This document shows positions 36,578 to 45,655 of a DNA stretch of 64,000 nucleotides, in pieces. This stretch comes from Streptomyces sp. WP-1 (lineage in GTDB: Bacteria; Actinomycetota; Actinomycetes; Streptomycetales; Streptomycetaceae): contig NZ_CP123923.1 in NCBI RefSeq assembly GCF_030450125.1, positions 4,774,001 to 4,838,000 on the forward strand, in the 5' to 3' direction. The notes below the pieces were generated by a model, which was not told where the DNA came from, ran no database searches, and saw only the letters and a list, made by a program, of their open reading frames with translations. Each line of letters begins with the position of its first letter. Position 1 is the first letter of the stretch. The translations under genes were made by a program, and so were the position numbers.

Positions 36578-36943
36578 ATGGCCCAGCCCGGAACGACGAT
36601 GCCCGCCATGACCAAGCAGATGCAGGACTGCATCGAGGCCTGCATGAACTGCCACAGCGTCTGCGAGGAGACCATGAGCTCCTGCATGCAGCAGGGCGGG
36701 CAGGCGCAGATGCAGATCATGCGCGCGCTCATGGACTGCTCCGAGACGACGCGGATGTGCGCCGACATGATGATGCGCCGCTCGCCCATGTCGGGCGGGA
36801 TGTGCGCGATGTGCGCCAAGGCCTGCGACATGGCCGCCGAGGCGTGTATGTCCATGCCGGACGACCAGCAGCTGATGCGCTGCGCGGAGGCGTGTCGCAC
36901 GTGTGCCGAGATGTGTCGCGCGATGGCGGGCGCCCGGATGTGA
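36578..36943 (+). CDS. Cytosolic copper-storage-like four-helix-bundle protein (Csp/DUF326)
   Basis: 121 residues with 15 cysteines (18, 22, 25, 29, 36, 54, 61, 76, 79, 83, 90, 102, 106, 109, 113), mostly at i/i+3/i+4 helical spacing, and many methionines. This is the pattern of Csp proteins, which bind many Cu(I) ions inside a four-helix bundle. No signal peptide is present, so it matches the cytosolic Csp3 type. ATG 36578 has GAGGAGGAG ahead. No copper regulator or ATPase is adjacent. It probably buffers or stores copper for cuproenzymes of development. Confidence 0.88.
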   Translation: MAQPGTTMPAMTKQMQDCIEACMNCHSVCEETMSSCMQQGGQAQMQIMRALMDCSETTRMCADMMMRRSPMSGGMCAMCAKACDMAAEACMSMPDDQQLMRCAEACRTCAEMCRAMAGARM

Positions 36944-36977
36944 CCTGAGCGCCGCCGCCTCGCTCAGGGGCACCCCG

Positions 36978-37025
36978 CCGGATGCCCTTGAGCAGGCGCC
37001 ACCGGATGCCCTTGAGCAGGCGCCG
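36978..37025. repeat. 24-bp tandem duplication
   Basis: Two 24-base units (36978-37001 and 37002-37025) share the 23-base core beginning CCGGATGCCC and ending CAGGCGCC. They lie between the convergent csp and LCP genes. Confidence 0.8.
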
Positions 37026-37070
37026 CCGGGTGCGGCACCGTGCCCGCCCGGTGCCCCGGCTGCCGGACGT

Positions 37071-37112
37071 CGGCACCGGCACCGGCACCGGCACCGGCAC
37101 CGGCACCGGCAC
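37071..37112. repeat. (CGGCAC)7 hexanucleotide microsatellite
   Basis: Seven perfect CGGCAC units, ending 14 bases past the stop of the LCP gene at 37127. A slippage-prone spacer with no coding function seen. Confidence 0.9.
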
Positions 37113-37126
37113 GACGGAGAGTCCGG

Positions 37127-38380
37127 CTAGTTGCCGGTGACCGTGATCTTCTGGTCGTTGTTCAGCTCGTTCACCAGGGTCTTGACCTTCGCCTTGTCCC
37201 AGACGAGGTTGCCGCCGGCGGAGCCGGAGATGGGCATGTTCAGGGAGGTGCCGTCACCGCCGTTGACGCCCTTCATGGCCCAGAACATCGAGGCCAGGTT
37301 CCACAGGGACATGTCCTTGTCCACGATCAGCGAGTCCAGGCCCGCGCCCATGGTCGGGTAGAACTTGAACGGGTTCAGCACGGTCGAGGGCGTCGCCACC
37401 TCGTGGGCCAGGGCCGCCAGGAACTTCTGCTGGTTCTTGGTCCGCTGGAGGTCGGAGGCGGCGAAGGCGTGCCGGGTGCGCACGAAGGCGAGCGCCTGCT
37501 GGCCGTTCAGGGTCTGCTCGCCGGCCTTGAAGTCGGCGCCGGACCACTTGTCCTTGAAGCCCTTGTCGATATTGATCTGGACCCCGCCGACCGCGTCCAC
37601 GATGTCCGCGAAGCCCTGGAAGCCGATCTCCACGTAGTGGTCGATGTGCAGCCCGGTGTTGTACTCGATCGTGCGGACTAGCAGCGTCGGCCCGTCCTCG
37701 GCGTAGGCCGCGTTCAGCTTCTCCTGGCGGCCCGTGGCCGGGTAGACCTTCCCGGACGTCGAGCCCTTGTACGAGGGGATCTCCACGTTCGAGTCACGCG
37801 GCAGCGAGATCAGCGTGTCGCCGTTGTCGCCGACGTGCAGGATCATCATCGAGTCCGTGCGCTTGCCCTCGGCGGCGCCGGTGTGCAGCTTCTTCTCGTC
37901 CGCCTTGGACATGCCCTCGCGGCTGTCCGAACCGACGATCAGGTAGTTGGTGCCGGAGCCCGACTGCGGCCGTTCGATCACCTGGGAGAGATCGACCTCG
38001 CGGCGCAGCTTGGAGTCGGCCCAGAAGTAGGTCGCCACCGAGGTGACGATGAACACGGTCACCAGCGTGATCGCGGTCCACTTGATCCGCCGCCGCCAGT
38101 TCGGCGCGGGTCTCTGCCCGGCCCCCGGAGCGCCACCGGGACCGTGGCCGCCGGGGTTCCCGTAGACCTGGCCGGTGTTGTAACCGCTGTCGTACGCGTC
38201 GTCATAGCCGCCGTTCGCGTACGACGGCTGCTGCGGAACGCCGGCCCCGTACTGCGGTGCCGCCGGATCGCGCCGCACCTGGCGCATCGAGCGGGCGCCT
38301 TCGGGCTGCGCGCCGCCACTGCCGCGTCCGTAACGGGGGCCGCGGTTGTCGTCGGACCATGCCTCGGGCCAGTCATTCAT
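37127..38380 (-). CDS. LytR-CpsA-Psr (LCP) family glycopolymer ligase 1
   Basis: 417 residues. LCP enzymes attach undecaprenyl-linked glycopolymers such as teichoic acids to peptidoglycan outside the membrane. A cytoplasmic, Gly/Tyr/Pro-rich tail of about 95 residues precedes one transmembrane helix (WTAITLVTVFIVTSVATYF). The LCP domain then shows NYLIVGSDSREG, DSMMILHVGDNGD, LISLPRDSNVEIP, KLNAAYAEDGP, HYVEIGFQGFADIVDAVGGV and QQALAFVRTRH. It ends without the LytR_C domain seen in three of its paralogues. ATG 38380 lacks a good ribosome site, so the start is moderately certain. Confidence 0.9.
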   Translation of the reverse strand: MNDWPEAWSDDNRGPRYGRGSGGAQPEGARSMRQVRRDPAAPQYGAGVPQQPSYANGGYDDAYDSGYNTGQVYGNPGGHGPGGAPGAGQRPAPNWRRRIKWTAITLVTVFIVTSVATYFWADSKLRREVDLSQVIERPQSGSGTNYLIVGSDSREGMSKADEKKLHTGAAEGKRTDSMMILHVGDNGDTLISLPRDSNVEIPSYKGSTSGKVYPATGRQEKLNAAYAEDGPTLLVRTIEYNTGLHIDHYVEIGFQGFADIVDAVGGVQINIDKGFKDKWSGADFKAGEQTLNGQQALAFVRTRHAFAASDLQRTKNQQKFLAALAHEVATPSTVLNPFKFYPTMGAGLDSLIVDKDMSLWNLASMFWAMKGVNGGDGTSLNMPISGSAGGNLVWDKAKVKTLVNELNNDQKITVTGN

Positions 38381-38499
38381 GCGGACCAGTGTGCAGGGCT
38401 CGGCCGTATGGCTTACAAGACCTGTCGGAAAATCAGGGCGGCGCTGTTGCGAAGCTGACACAAATTCCGCGAATGCGGCTTCGGCATAAAGTAGAGGGC

Positions 38500-39057
38500 A
38501 TGACAGACCAGGCCACGGAGTCGGAAGCAGTGGAACCGGATATTCCGGGCAAGCCCACGTCCGCCTCGCGCACCACCCTCAGCCACATCATGACCCACAA
38601 CGACACCAACCTGCTGGGCACGGTGCACGGCGGGGTGATCATGAAGCTGGTGGACGACGCGGCGGGCGCCGTGGCCGGCCGGCACTCCGGCGGCCCCGCC
38701 GTCACCGCGTCCATGGACGAGATGGCCTTCCTCGAACCGGTACGCGTCGGTGACCTGGTCCATGTGAAGGCGCAGGTCAACTGGACCGGCCGGACCTCCA
38801 TGGAGGTCGGCGTACGGGTCCTCGCCGAGCGCTGGAACGAGTCCGACCCGCCCACCCAGGTCGGCTCGGCCTATCTGGTCTTCGCGGCCGTGGACGCCGA
38901 CGGCAAGCCCCGCCAGGTGCCCCCGGTGATGCCGGAGACCGACCGGGACCGCCGCCGCTACCAGGAGGCGCAGATCCGCCGCACCCACCGGCTGGCCCGC
39001 CGCCGCGCCATCCTCGAGCTGCGCGAGCAGCGGGCGGCGGAGGGCCTGGCCGACTGA
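38500..39057 (+). CDS. Acyl-CoA thioesterase (hotdog fold)
   Basis: 185 residues of the YciA/BACH type, hydrolysing acyl-CoA. Seen: HIMTHNDTNLLGTVHGGVIMKLVDD (catalytic asparagine/aspartate region), VTASMDEMAFLEPVRVGDLV and GRTSMEVGVRVLAE, plus a charged C-terminal helix. A TAAAGT hexamer at 38487-38492 is eight bases before ATG 38500, suggesting a leaderless transcript; a longer frame to 38257 would run through the divergent LCP gene. The nearby acyl-CoA dehydrogenase is not obviously linked. Confidence 0.9.
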   Translation: MTDQATESEAVEPDIPGKPTSASRTTLSHIMTHNDTNLLGTVHGGVIMKLVDDAAGAVAGRHSGGPAVTASMDEMAFLEPVRVGDLVHVKAQVNWTGRTSMEVGVRVLAERWNESDPPTQVGSAYLVFAAVDADGKPRQVPPVMPETDRDRRRYQEAQIRRTHRLARRRAILELREQRAAEGLAD

Positions 39058-39073
39058 GGACCGGCCCGGATGC

Positions 39074-40576
39074 TCAGGCGTCCCCCGAGCACACCACCTC
39101 GTTGCCGCGCACCACGCTCGCGGCGCCCTGGTCCTGCCGCCCCGGGTCCTCGAAGCGCACGGCCCGTACGGCCTTGAAGCTGGCGCCCGCCGTCACCTTC
39201 AGCACCGGCCCCTGGCCCGGCGCCGCGCGCAGCTCGCTGCCCGGCAGGGCCGCGGCCAGGGTGCGCGCGGAGCGGTCCCAGCGGGGGTCGTAGGTGATGA
39301 CGGTGGTCGGCAGCTGGGCGGGCGCGGTCACCGGCTCATGGGTGGTGGCGAAGCCGGTCGCCGCCAGCTCGGCGTCGATCCGCTTGGCCAGCCCGGCCGT
39401 GCCGGTGCCGTTCGCCACCTGGACCCGGATGCCCCGGGGGTCCGTGTCCACGGGCGTCGGGGCGTCGGCCGGGTGCGGGCGGGCCGCGGTGAGCGGCTTG
39501 TCGCCGCGCAGCGCCTGGAACAGCCGGGCGGAGCGGGCCGGGTCCCACTTCAGGGTCGAGCCGACGCCCTTGACCGGGTAGTCCATCCGCCCGATGGGGA
39601 CGGTCGTGAACTCGGAGGACGAGGGCGAGAAGTTCCGCATCGCGCGGCCGAGGTCGAGCAGCTCGTCGGTGCCGAAGCCGGTGTCGGCGCGCACCGAGCC
39701 GAGCACCGCCCGGGTCACATCGCGAAAGCGCATCGGGTTCAGCAGCACGCCCGAGGACGTCGCCCGGTCGATCAGCGCGGCCAGGAAGCGCTGCTGCCGC
39801 TTCATCCGGCCCAGGTCGCTGGCGCCGTCCAGGTGCCGCGAGCGCACGTACTGGAGGGCCTGGCCGCCCATCAGGGTGTGGGTGCCGGGGGCGAGATCGA
39901 GCCCGCTGTAGCTGTCCTTGAGCGGCGTCGCCGTACAGATCCGGACCCCGCCGAGGACGTCCACGGTCTTCATGAAGCTGGTGAAGTCGACCTCCAGATA
40001 GTGGTCGATCTTCACATGGGTCATGCTCTCGACCGTGCGCACGGTCAGCTGGGGGCCGCCCTCGGCGTAGGCCGCGTTCAGCTTGAGCGGATGCGCGACG
40101 TACTGCCGGCCGGTGGCCGAGTCCCGGTGGGCGGGGACCTCGGCGAAGGAGTCGCGCGGCAGGCTCACCACCGTGGCCCGCTCCCGGTCCTCCGAGATGT
40201 GCACGATCATCATCGTGTCGGTGCAGTGGCAGGGCTGTCCGCCCAGGTGGAAGGCGCGCCGCTGACGCTCGGTGATCTTGTCCCGGCCGTCGGTGCCGAC
40301 CATCAGGATGTTCATCCCATGGCCCGCCTGCGGCCGGTTCTTCATGTCCTTGAAGGCGTCGACCCGGGAGATCCCCGCGTCCAGGCTGGTGACCACCGCG
40401 TGCCCGATGCCCGCGGAGGCGAGCACCACCACCGACAGCGTGGTCATCGCCCGCATGGCCCAGCGCGGTCGTCGTCGGCGCCCGGGCCGCTCCGGCCGCT
40501 CGGGCGGGGGCGGCAGCCGGCGGGGCGGCTGCGGGCGGCGCTGGGGTCGCGCCGGGGACCGGGGCGGGCTGGCCAA
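39074..40576 (-). CDS. LCP family glycopolymer ligase 2 (with LytR_C domain)
   Basis: 500 residues from TTG 40576, chosen for its GGAGGTG ribosome site; ATG 40612 would add 12 residues. A Pro/Arg-rich tail and a transmembrane helix (TTLSVVVLASAGIGHAVV) precede the LCP domain: MNILMVGTDGRDK, DTMMIVHISEDRE, VSLPRDSFAEVP, KLNAAYAEGGP, YLEVDFTSFMKTVDVLGGV, QALQYVRSRHLDG. The C-terminal LytR_C domain (IRVQVANGTGTAGLAKRID to the end) follows. It is convergent with the thioesterase and divergent from the GT2 gene. Confidence 0.9.
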   Translation of the reverse strand: MASPPRSPARPQRRPQPPRRLPPPPERPERPGRRRRPRWAMRAMTTLSVVVLASAGIGHAVVTSLDAGISRVDAFKDMKNRPQAGHGMNILMVGTDGRDKITERQRRAFHLGGQPCHCTDTMMIVHISEDRERATVVSLPRDSFAEVPAHRDSATGRQYVAHPLKLNAAYAEGGPQLTVRTVESMTHVKIDHYLEVDFTSFMKTVDVLGGVRICTATPLKDSYSGLDLAPGTHTLMGGQALQYVRSRHLDGASDLGRMKRQQRFLAALIDRATSSGVLLNPMRFRDVTRAVLGSVRADTGFGTDELLDLGRAMRNFSPSSSEFTTVPIGRMDYPVKGVGSTLKWDPARSARLFQALRGDKPLTAARPHPADAPTPVDTDPRGIRVQVANGTGTAGLAKRIDAELAATGFATTHEPVTAPAQLPTTVITYDPRWDRSARTLAAALPGSELRAAPGQGPVLKVTAGASFKAVRAVRFEDPGRQDQGAASVVRGNEVVCSGDA

Positions 40577-40702
40577 GGGACACCTCCGGACGAGGCCGTA
40601 CGTGGGATCCATGAGCACAGTAGGCCGATACGATCTCCATCCCGCGTCAGAGCCCCGGCGGCGCGCACCGGTGTCCCCCGTTCGCGGTAACGTGAGGCCC
40701 CT

Positions 40703-41728
40703 ATGAACGCCAAGCCCGACGTGCGGTTCCCCGCCGTATCCGTGATCATGCCCGTCCTCAACGAGGAACGGCATCTGCGCGGGGCCGTCCAAGCGATCCT
40801 CGCGCAGGAGTACGGCGGCGACATGGAGGTCGTGATCGCCCTCGGTCCGTCCACGGACCGCACGGACGAGATCGCCGCCGAGCTCGTGGCCGAAGACCCC
40901 CGCGTCCACACCGTCCCGAACCCGACCGGCCGCACCCCCGCCGCGCTGAACGCGGCGATCAAGGCCTCCCGGCATCCGATCGTGGTCCGTGTCGACGGCC
41001 ACGGCATCCTCTCGCCGAACTACATCCGGACCGCCGTACGGCTCCTCGCGGAGACCGGCGCGCAGAACGTCGGCGGCATCATGCACGCCGAGGGCGAGAA
41101 CGACTGGGAGCACGCGGTCGCCGCCGCGATGACCTCCAAGATCGGTGTCGGCAACGCGGCCTTCCACACCGGCGGCGACGCGGCCCCCGCCGAGACGGTC
41201 TACCTCGGTGTCTTCCGCCGCGAGGCGCTGGAGCGACAGGGCGGCTACAACGAGGAGTTCATCCGCGCCCAGGACTGGGAGCTGAACTTCCGCATCCGCG
41301 AGGCGGGCGGCCTGATCTGGTTCTCGCCGGAACTGAAGGTGTCGTACCGCCCCCGGCCCTCGGTGCGGGCCCTGGCCAAGCAGTACAAGGACTACGGCCG
41401 CTGGCGCCATGTCGTGGCCCGCTACCACTCCGGTTCCATCAACCTGCGCTACCTCGCCCCGCCGACCGCGGTGTGCGCGATAGCCGCGGGAATCGTGGTC
41501 GGCGTCGTCCTGACCCCCTGGGGCCTGGTGATCCCCGGCGGCTACCTCGCCGCGATCGCCGTCGGCTCGCTGCCCGCCGGCAAGGGCCTGCCCCTCAAGG
41601 CCCGCCTCCAGATCCCCGTGGCCCTCGCCACCATGCACATGTCCTGGGGCTGGGGCTTCCTGACCAGCCCGAAGTCCCTGGCGAAGCGGGTCATCGCATC
41701 GCGCCGCCCGGCGGTGCAGGAGGCCTGA
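40703..41728 (+). CDS. GT2-family glycosyltransferase, membrane-associated
   Basis: 341 residues. GT-A fold: VSVIMPVLNEERHLRGAVQAIL, VVRVDGHGILSPNY (DxD-like site), GVFRREALERQGGYNEEFIRAQDWELNFRIREAGG (ED-like catalytic region), then two or three C-terminal hydrophobic helices (AVCAIAAGIVVGVVL and GLVIPGGYLAAIAV). It likely transfers a sugar to a lipid or polymer at the membrane. Amid five LCP ligase genes it is a good candidate for building the glycopolymer they attach; that link is inference. A strong terminator follows. Confidence 0.88.
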   Translation: MNAKPDVRFPAVSVIMPVLNEERHLRGAVQAILAQEYGGDMEVVIALGPSTDRTDEIAAELVAEDPRVHTVPNPTGRTPAALNAAIKASRHPIVVRVDGHGILSPNYIRTAVRLLAETGAQNVGGIMHAEGENDWEHAVAAAMTSKIGVGNAAFHTGGDAAPAETVYLGVFRREALERQGGYNEEFIRAQDWELNFRIREAGGLIWFSPELKVSYRPRPSVRALAKQYKDYGRWRHVVARYHSGSINLRYLAPPTAVCAIAAGIVVGVVLTPWGLVIPGGYLAAIAVGSLPAGKGLPLKARLQIPVALATMHMSWGWGFLTSPKSLAKRVIASRRPAVQEA

Positions 41729-41749
41729 CGGACCCGAACGTCCGCGCAG

Positions 41750-41792
41750 AACGAGGCGGGGCCCCTCCTTCCCGGAGGGGCCCCGCCTCGTT
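41750..41792. terminator. Bidirectional terminator after the GT2 gene
   Basis: Perfect 19-bp stem, 41750-41768 with 41774-41792, loop TTCCC, between convergent genes. Confidence 0.92.
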
Positions 41793-41815
41793 CGCCACCG
41801 GTACCGGTACGGCGT

Positions 41816-43489
41816 TCACCACTGGTACGGCTTGTACACGTCCATGCAGCCGCCCTTGTCCGCGCCGTTGATGGCGTCGGCGTTGGACGGGAGGTCACCG
41901 GCCTTGGGCTTGGACTGCTTCGGGAAGGTCGTACCGGTGCGCCAGTCCGAGCCCAGCAGCAGGGTGACGCCGGAGACCGAGGTGGTCTGCTTCACCGCGG
42001 TCGCCGGCAGGCCCAGCGCCTTGGCCACGCCCTGGGCGTCGCCCTGGAGGTCGGCGCTCGGGTACTCGACGACCGTCTTGTCCTGCGGCGGCGGGGGCGC
42101 GGTGTCGGCCGTCGCCCTTCCGTAGCCCTGGCCCACCAGCGCCTGGGCGATGGTGCGGGCCCGGCCGGGCACCGCCGCCTCGGAGGCGGAGCCGGTGCCG
42201 TTCTGGACGAGGACGCCGAGCCTGGCCGGATCGGTGGAGGGCGACTTCGTCGGCCGGGGCTTGTCCGCCTGCCTGGAGTCCGAGGCCCCGCCGTTCTTGT
42301 CGAGCGGGGTGTCGTCCCGGAGCATCTCCCAGAGCCTGTCGGCGTCGGCCGTGTTCGCGACGACGTGGTTGTCGGGGTCGCGCGGATCCGGGAGGTTGGG
42401 CATCGTCACGCTCGTGATGCGGTCCGACGGCACGGACTTCATCTCCATGCCGAGGTCGTAGAGCTTCTTGACCGTGCCGATCTCCTCGGAGACCTTGAGG
42501 GACTTGATGGCCGCGTCGGCCAGGTCCATCAGACGCCCGGTGTCGGTGAACACGTTCTGCGACTTGAGCGTGCGGAGCATGGAGTTGAGGTACATGTGCT
42601 GGGCGCGGGCCCGCAACGGGTCGCTGCCCCAGGCGTGCCGGGTGCGCAGCCACTGGAGCGCCTGCACGCCCTTGATCTTGTGCGTCCCGGCCGTCAGCTT
42701 CAGCCCGGAGCCGCCGCGCTGGGCCGCGGTCGGGCGGTCCCAGACGTTCTGCTTCACACAGACGTCGACGCCGCCGATGGCGTCCGCCATCCTCACCACG
42801 CCCGCGAAGTCGATCGTCATCCAGTGGTCGATGTAGACCCCGGTGAGGTTCTCCCAGGTGGCCAGCGTGCAGCCGGCGCCGCCCCGGCCGAGAGTGGTGT
42901 TGATGATGTCGTTGGTCGCCGGGTAGACCCGGCCGGTGTCCGGATCCGTGCACTTGGGGATGTCGACGCGGGTGTCGCGTGGGATGCTGACCATCGCGGC
43001 GCTCTTGCGGTCGGCGGATATGTGGATGAGCATCTGCACGTCCCCGAGCGGGGGATCGCCGACGCTGCTCTTGCTGCCGCCGAGCTTCAGGTTCTCCGCC
43101 GAGTTACGGCTGTCCGAGCCGATCAGCAGGATGTTCAGCGGGGTCTGTCCGGCCGCGTTCGGGGCGGTCTTCCGCGCCTTGGCGTCACCGCTGCTGCGCT
43201 CGCCCTTGCGTATGCTGGCGTTCAGATGCTGGTAGTAGAGGTAACCGGCGCCCGCCGTGCCGAGTATGACCACCGCGAGGATCGTCGCCGACCAGCGCAG
43301 CGCGCGCCGCCGCCGGCGCCGACTGGTCGTGGAACCCCCGGAACCGCCCGGGCCCCCTGTGCCCGAGCCCCCCTTGCGCCGCCCGCCACCGTGCCGTCCG
43401 GCCCCGGCCTCCGGGTCCGCCGTCCGCGGGTTGAGCGCCATCGTGTCATCCACGTCGGCCCCGTCACCCCGCACATCGCTCTGCGCCAC
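41816..43489 (-). CDS. LCP family glycopolymer ligase 3 (with LytR_C domain)
   Basis: 557 residues. A Gly/Arg-rich cytoplasmic tail, a transmembrane helix (WSATILAVVILGTAGAGYLY), then the LCP domain: LNILLIGSDSRNS, VQMLIHISADRK, VSIPRDTRVDIP, NTTLGRGGAGC, HWMTIDFAGVVRMADAIGGVDVCV, VQALQWLRTRHAWG. A Ser/Lys/Pro linker leads to LytR_C (LGVLVQNGTGSASEAAVPGRA onward). Compared with paralogue 1 it has extra cysteines in the LCP domain. GTG 43489 follows a GGGAG. Confidence 0.9.
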   Translation of the reverse strand: MAQSDVRGDGADVDDTMALNPRTADPEAGAGRHGGGRRKGGSGTGGPGGSGGSTTSRRRRRRALRWSATILAVVILGTAGAGYLYYQHLNASIRKGERSSGDAKARKTAPNAAGQTPLNILLIGSDSRNSAENLKLGGSKSSVGDPPLGDVQMLIHISADRKSAAMVSIPRDTRVDIPKCTDPDTGRVYPATNDIINTTLGRGGAGCTLATWENLTGVYIDHWMTIDFAGVVRMADAIGGVDVCVKQNVWDRPTAAQRGGSGLKLTAGTHKIKGVQALQWLRTRHAWGSDPLRARAQHMYLNSMLRTLKSQNVFTDTGRLMDLADAAIKSLKVSEEIGTVKKLYDLGMEMKSVPSDRITSVTMPNLPDPRDPDNHVVANTADADRLWEMLRDDTPLDKNGGASDSRQADKPRPTKSPSTDPARLGVLVQNGTGSASEAAVPGRARTIAQALVGQGYGRATADTAPPPPQDKTVVEYPSADLQGDAQGVAKALGLPATAVKQTTSVSGVTLLLGSDWRTGTTFPKQSKPKAGDLPSNADAINGADKGGCMDVYKPYQW

Positions 43490-43576
43490 GCTCCCTGCCC
43501 TCCCCGCCCTTTTGCGCCATGCGACGGGCCCGTCCCGCGCCGAGTAGTTAGACGCACGACGGGCCCGCAGGGTTAC

Positions 43577-45424
43577 CTATGAGGCGCACTTAACCTCGTC
43601 GGCCGTTGACTTGTCGACCTTCGGTGCCGTGTCCGGGGCCGCGATCGGGGTGCCCGCGGCCTTGAAGTCCTTGCCCAGGGTCAGGGTCATCGCGGGCAGT
43701 CCCTGGGAGTTGACGACGCTCGAACCCGGCTTGAGCGCCGAGCCGGGCAGCCCCATCAGCGCGGCCAGCTCCCGGGCCTGCGCGGCCTGGTCGGGCGCGT
43801 ACTCCAGGGTGGTCTTCTGCAGCCCGGACCCCGCGTTGCCCGCGTTCTCCGACTTCAGCACGCCCTCGGTGTTCTGGAGCCAGTCGAGGACCGCCTGCGC
43901 GCTGCCGGGCGCCGCCTCGCTGTTGAGGATGCGCACACGTACATCGCCGGGCGCGGACCTGGTGCCCTTGAGCCGGGCGGCCTGTGCGTCCTTGGCGGCC
44001 TTCTGCTTGCGCTTGACCTCGGTGAAGGAGACGTCGTTCTGTATCGCCTGGAAGACCGACGGCGCCGCCGACTGGTTGAGGACCACCGTCGCGTGGACCT
44101 TCTCGGCGGGGTTGTCCACCACCGGCACCGTGGTGAAGGTGATGTTCTTCGGCGGCACCTTCTTGAGCTCCAGCGCCATGTCCTTCAGCGTGTTGATGCT
44201 CTTTATGCCGGTGTCGACGGTCAGCGCCTTGGTGGCCGCCTCCGCGAGGTCCAACAGCTTCGAGGGGTTGGTGAGGGTGTCACTGGAGGACATCTTGCGC
44301 ATCAGCGAGCCCAGGAACTGCTGCTGCACCTTGATGCGGTCCAGGTCGCCCTGGTTGCCGAAGCTGTGCCGGGTGCGCACGAAGGCGAGGGCCTGCTCGC
44401 CCTCCACCACCGACTTGCCCGCCGGCAGCCTGAGGTGGGACTCCTTGTCGTCCACCGGGTGCGCGACACACACCTCGACCCCGCCGACCGCGCTGGTCAG
44501 CGTCTTCACCGCGTTGAAGTCGGCCATCATGAAGTGGTCGACGTGTATGCCGGTGACCTCTTCGACGGTGCGCATGGTGCAGCCCGGGTCACGGCCGTCC
44601 TGGCCGAGGCTGGTGTTGAAGCGGACGTTGTCGGTGCCGGGAATGACCTTGCTGCTGCCGTCGGGCTGGATGGTCCTGCAGTCGGGGACGTTCACGATCA
44701 GGTCGCGCGGGATGCTCAGCGCGGTCGCGTTGGTCCGGTCCTTGGAGACGTGCAGCAGGATGTTGGTGTCCGCGTGCCCGACGCTGCCGGAGTCGCCGTA
44801 GCCCTCGTTGCCCTTGCCGGTGCGCTTGTCGGTGCCGATGATCAGCAGGTTGAAGGCGTCGTCCTTGCTGAAGCCCTTGGAGCCCGCGTCCCCGACATCG
44901 GTCGAACTGATGTTGCCCTCAAGGTGCTTGAGGTACAGGTACCCGGCGGCGCCGACCGCGACCAGCGCGAAGGCCGTGCCGCCGGCGGTCCACGCCAGCA
45001 CCTTCTTCGCCTTCGACTTCTTCTTCACCGGCCGGCGGCCACGCCGTCCCGGCGCGCCCTCGGGCTCGGTGGTACGCCGCCGGGAGGTCCTCGGCGGCGG
45101 CACGTCCCCGGCGCGCGCCTTGTCCCCGGCGCGGTCCCCGTCCCGGGTACGGCCCCCCTCCCGGGTGCGCGTCCCGCCGCCCTCCTCGGGCCCGCCGTCC
45201 TGCGCGGGCACCTTGCTCATCTCGCGGGTCTCACCGGGCGCCATGTCGTTGCGCCGACGGCGCCGGGCACCGCCGCCGTCCTCGGCGGACGGCTTGCGCG
45301 GACCGGGAACCGATTGCGTTCCGGAAGGAGGCAGTCGCAGTTCGTATTCGCCGGTGTTCGGATTGAGCACCCACTGGTCTGCGGGATCGATGTTGTCCGC
45401 CCGCCCACGGCCTTGCGCGTCCAC
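43577..45424 (-). CDS. LCP family glycopolymer ligase 4 (with LytR_C domain)
   Basis: 615 residues, the longest of the five. The about 150-residue cytoplasmic tail starts with DNIDPADQWVLNPNTGEYEL, a motif I have seen conserved at the N-termini of actinobacterial LCP proteins, then becomes highly charged. After the membrane helix (AWTAGGTAFALVAVGAAGYL) the LCP domain shows NLLIIGTDKRTG, DTNILLHVSKDRT, LSIPRDLIVNVP, NTSLGQDGRDPGC, HFMMADFNAVKTLTSAVGGVEVCV and QALAFVRTRHSFG. LytR_C closes it. It starts 231 bases from the end of paralogue 5 on the same strand. Confidence 0.9.
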   Translation of the reverse strand: MDAQGRGRADNIDPADQWVLNPNTGEYELRLPPSGTQSVPGPRKPSAEDGGGARRRRRNDMAPGETREMSKVPAQDGGPEEGGGTRTREGGRTRDGDRAGDKARAGDVPPPRTSRRRTTEPEGAPGRRGRRPVKKKSKAKKVLAWTAGGTAFALVAVGAAGYLYLKHLEGNISSTDVGDAGSKGFSKDDAFNLLIIGTDKRTGKGNEGYGDSGSVGHADTNILLHVSKDRTNATALSIPRDLIVNVPDCRTIQPDGSSKVIPGTDNVRFNTSLGQDGRDPGCTMRTVEEVTGIHVDHFMMADFNAVKTLTSAVGGVEVCVAHPVDDKESHLRLPAGKSVVEGEQALAFVRTRHSFGNQGDLDRIKVQQQFLGSLMRKMSSSDTLTNPSKLLDLAEAATKALTVDTGIKSINTLKDMALELKKVPPKNITFTTVPVVDNPAEKVHATVVLNQSAAPSVFQAIQNDVSFTEVKRKQKAAKDAQAARLKGTRSAPGDVRVRILNSEAAPGSAQAVLDWLQNTEGVLKSENAGNAGSGLQKTTLEYAPDQAAQARELAALMGLPGSALKPGSSVVNSQGLPAMTLTLGKDFKAAGTPIAAPDTAPKVDKSTADEVKCAS

Positions 45425-45655
45425 GGTTGTCCGAATCCTCCGTCGGGGCCACGCGGCGCCTTCCCCCTCAAAGGCGCTCGGGTCCAGGTGAAACAGTGCA
45501 CGACCCCAGGTCGGACCTCGTGGCCACGTGCACCGGATCGCTCACACTATCCGCCCAGTTCAGCGTCTAGGGACGCCCGTGACAAATCCGTCGTCCCTAC
45601 AACCGGGCAATCCGCCTCATTTTCTGAACGGAAGACCGGCCTCTTGGTGGGCGTC

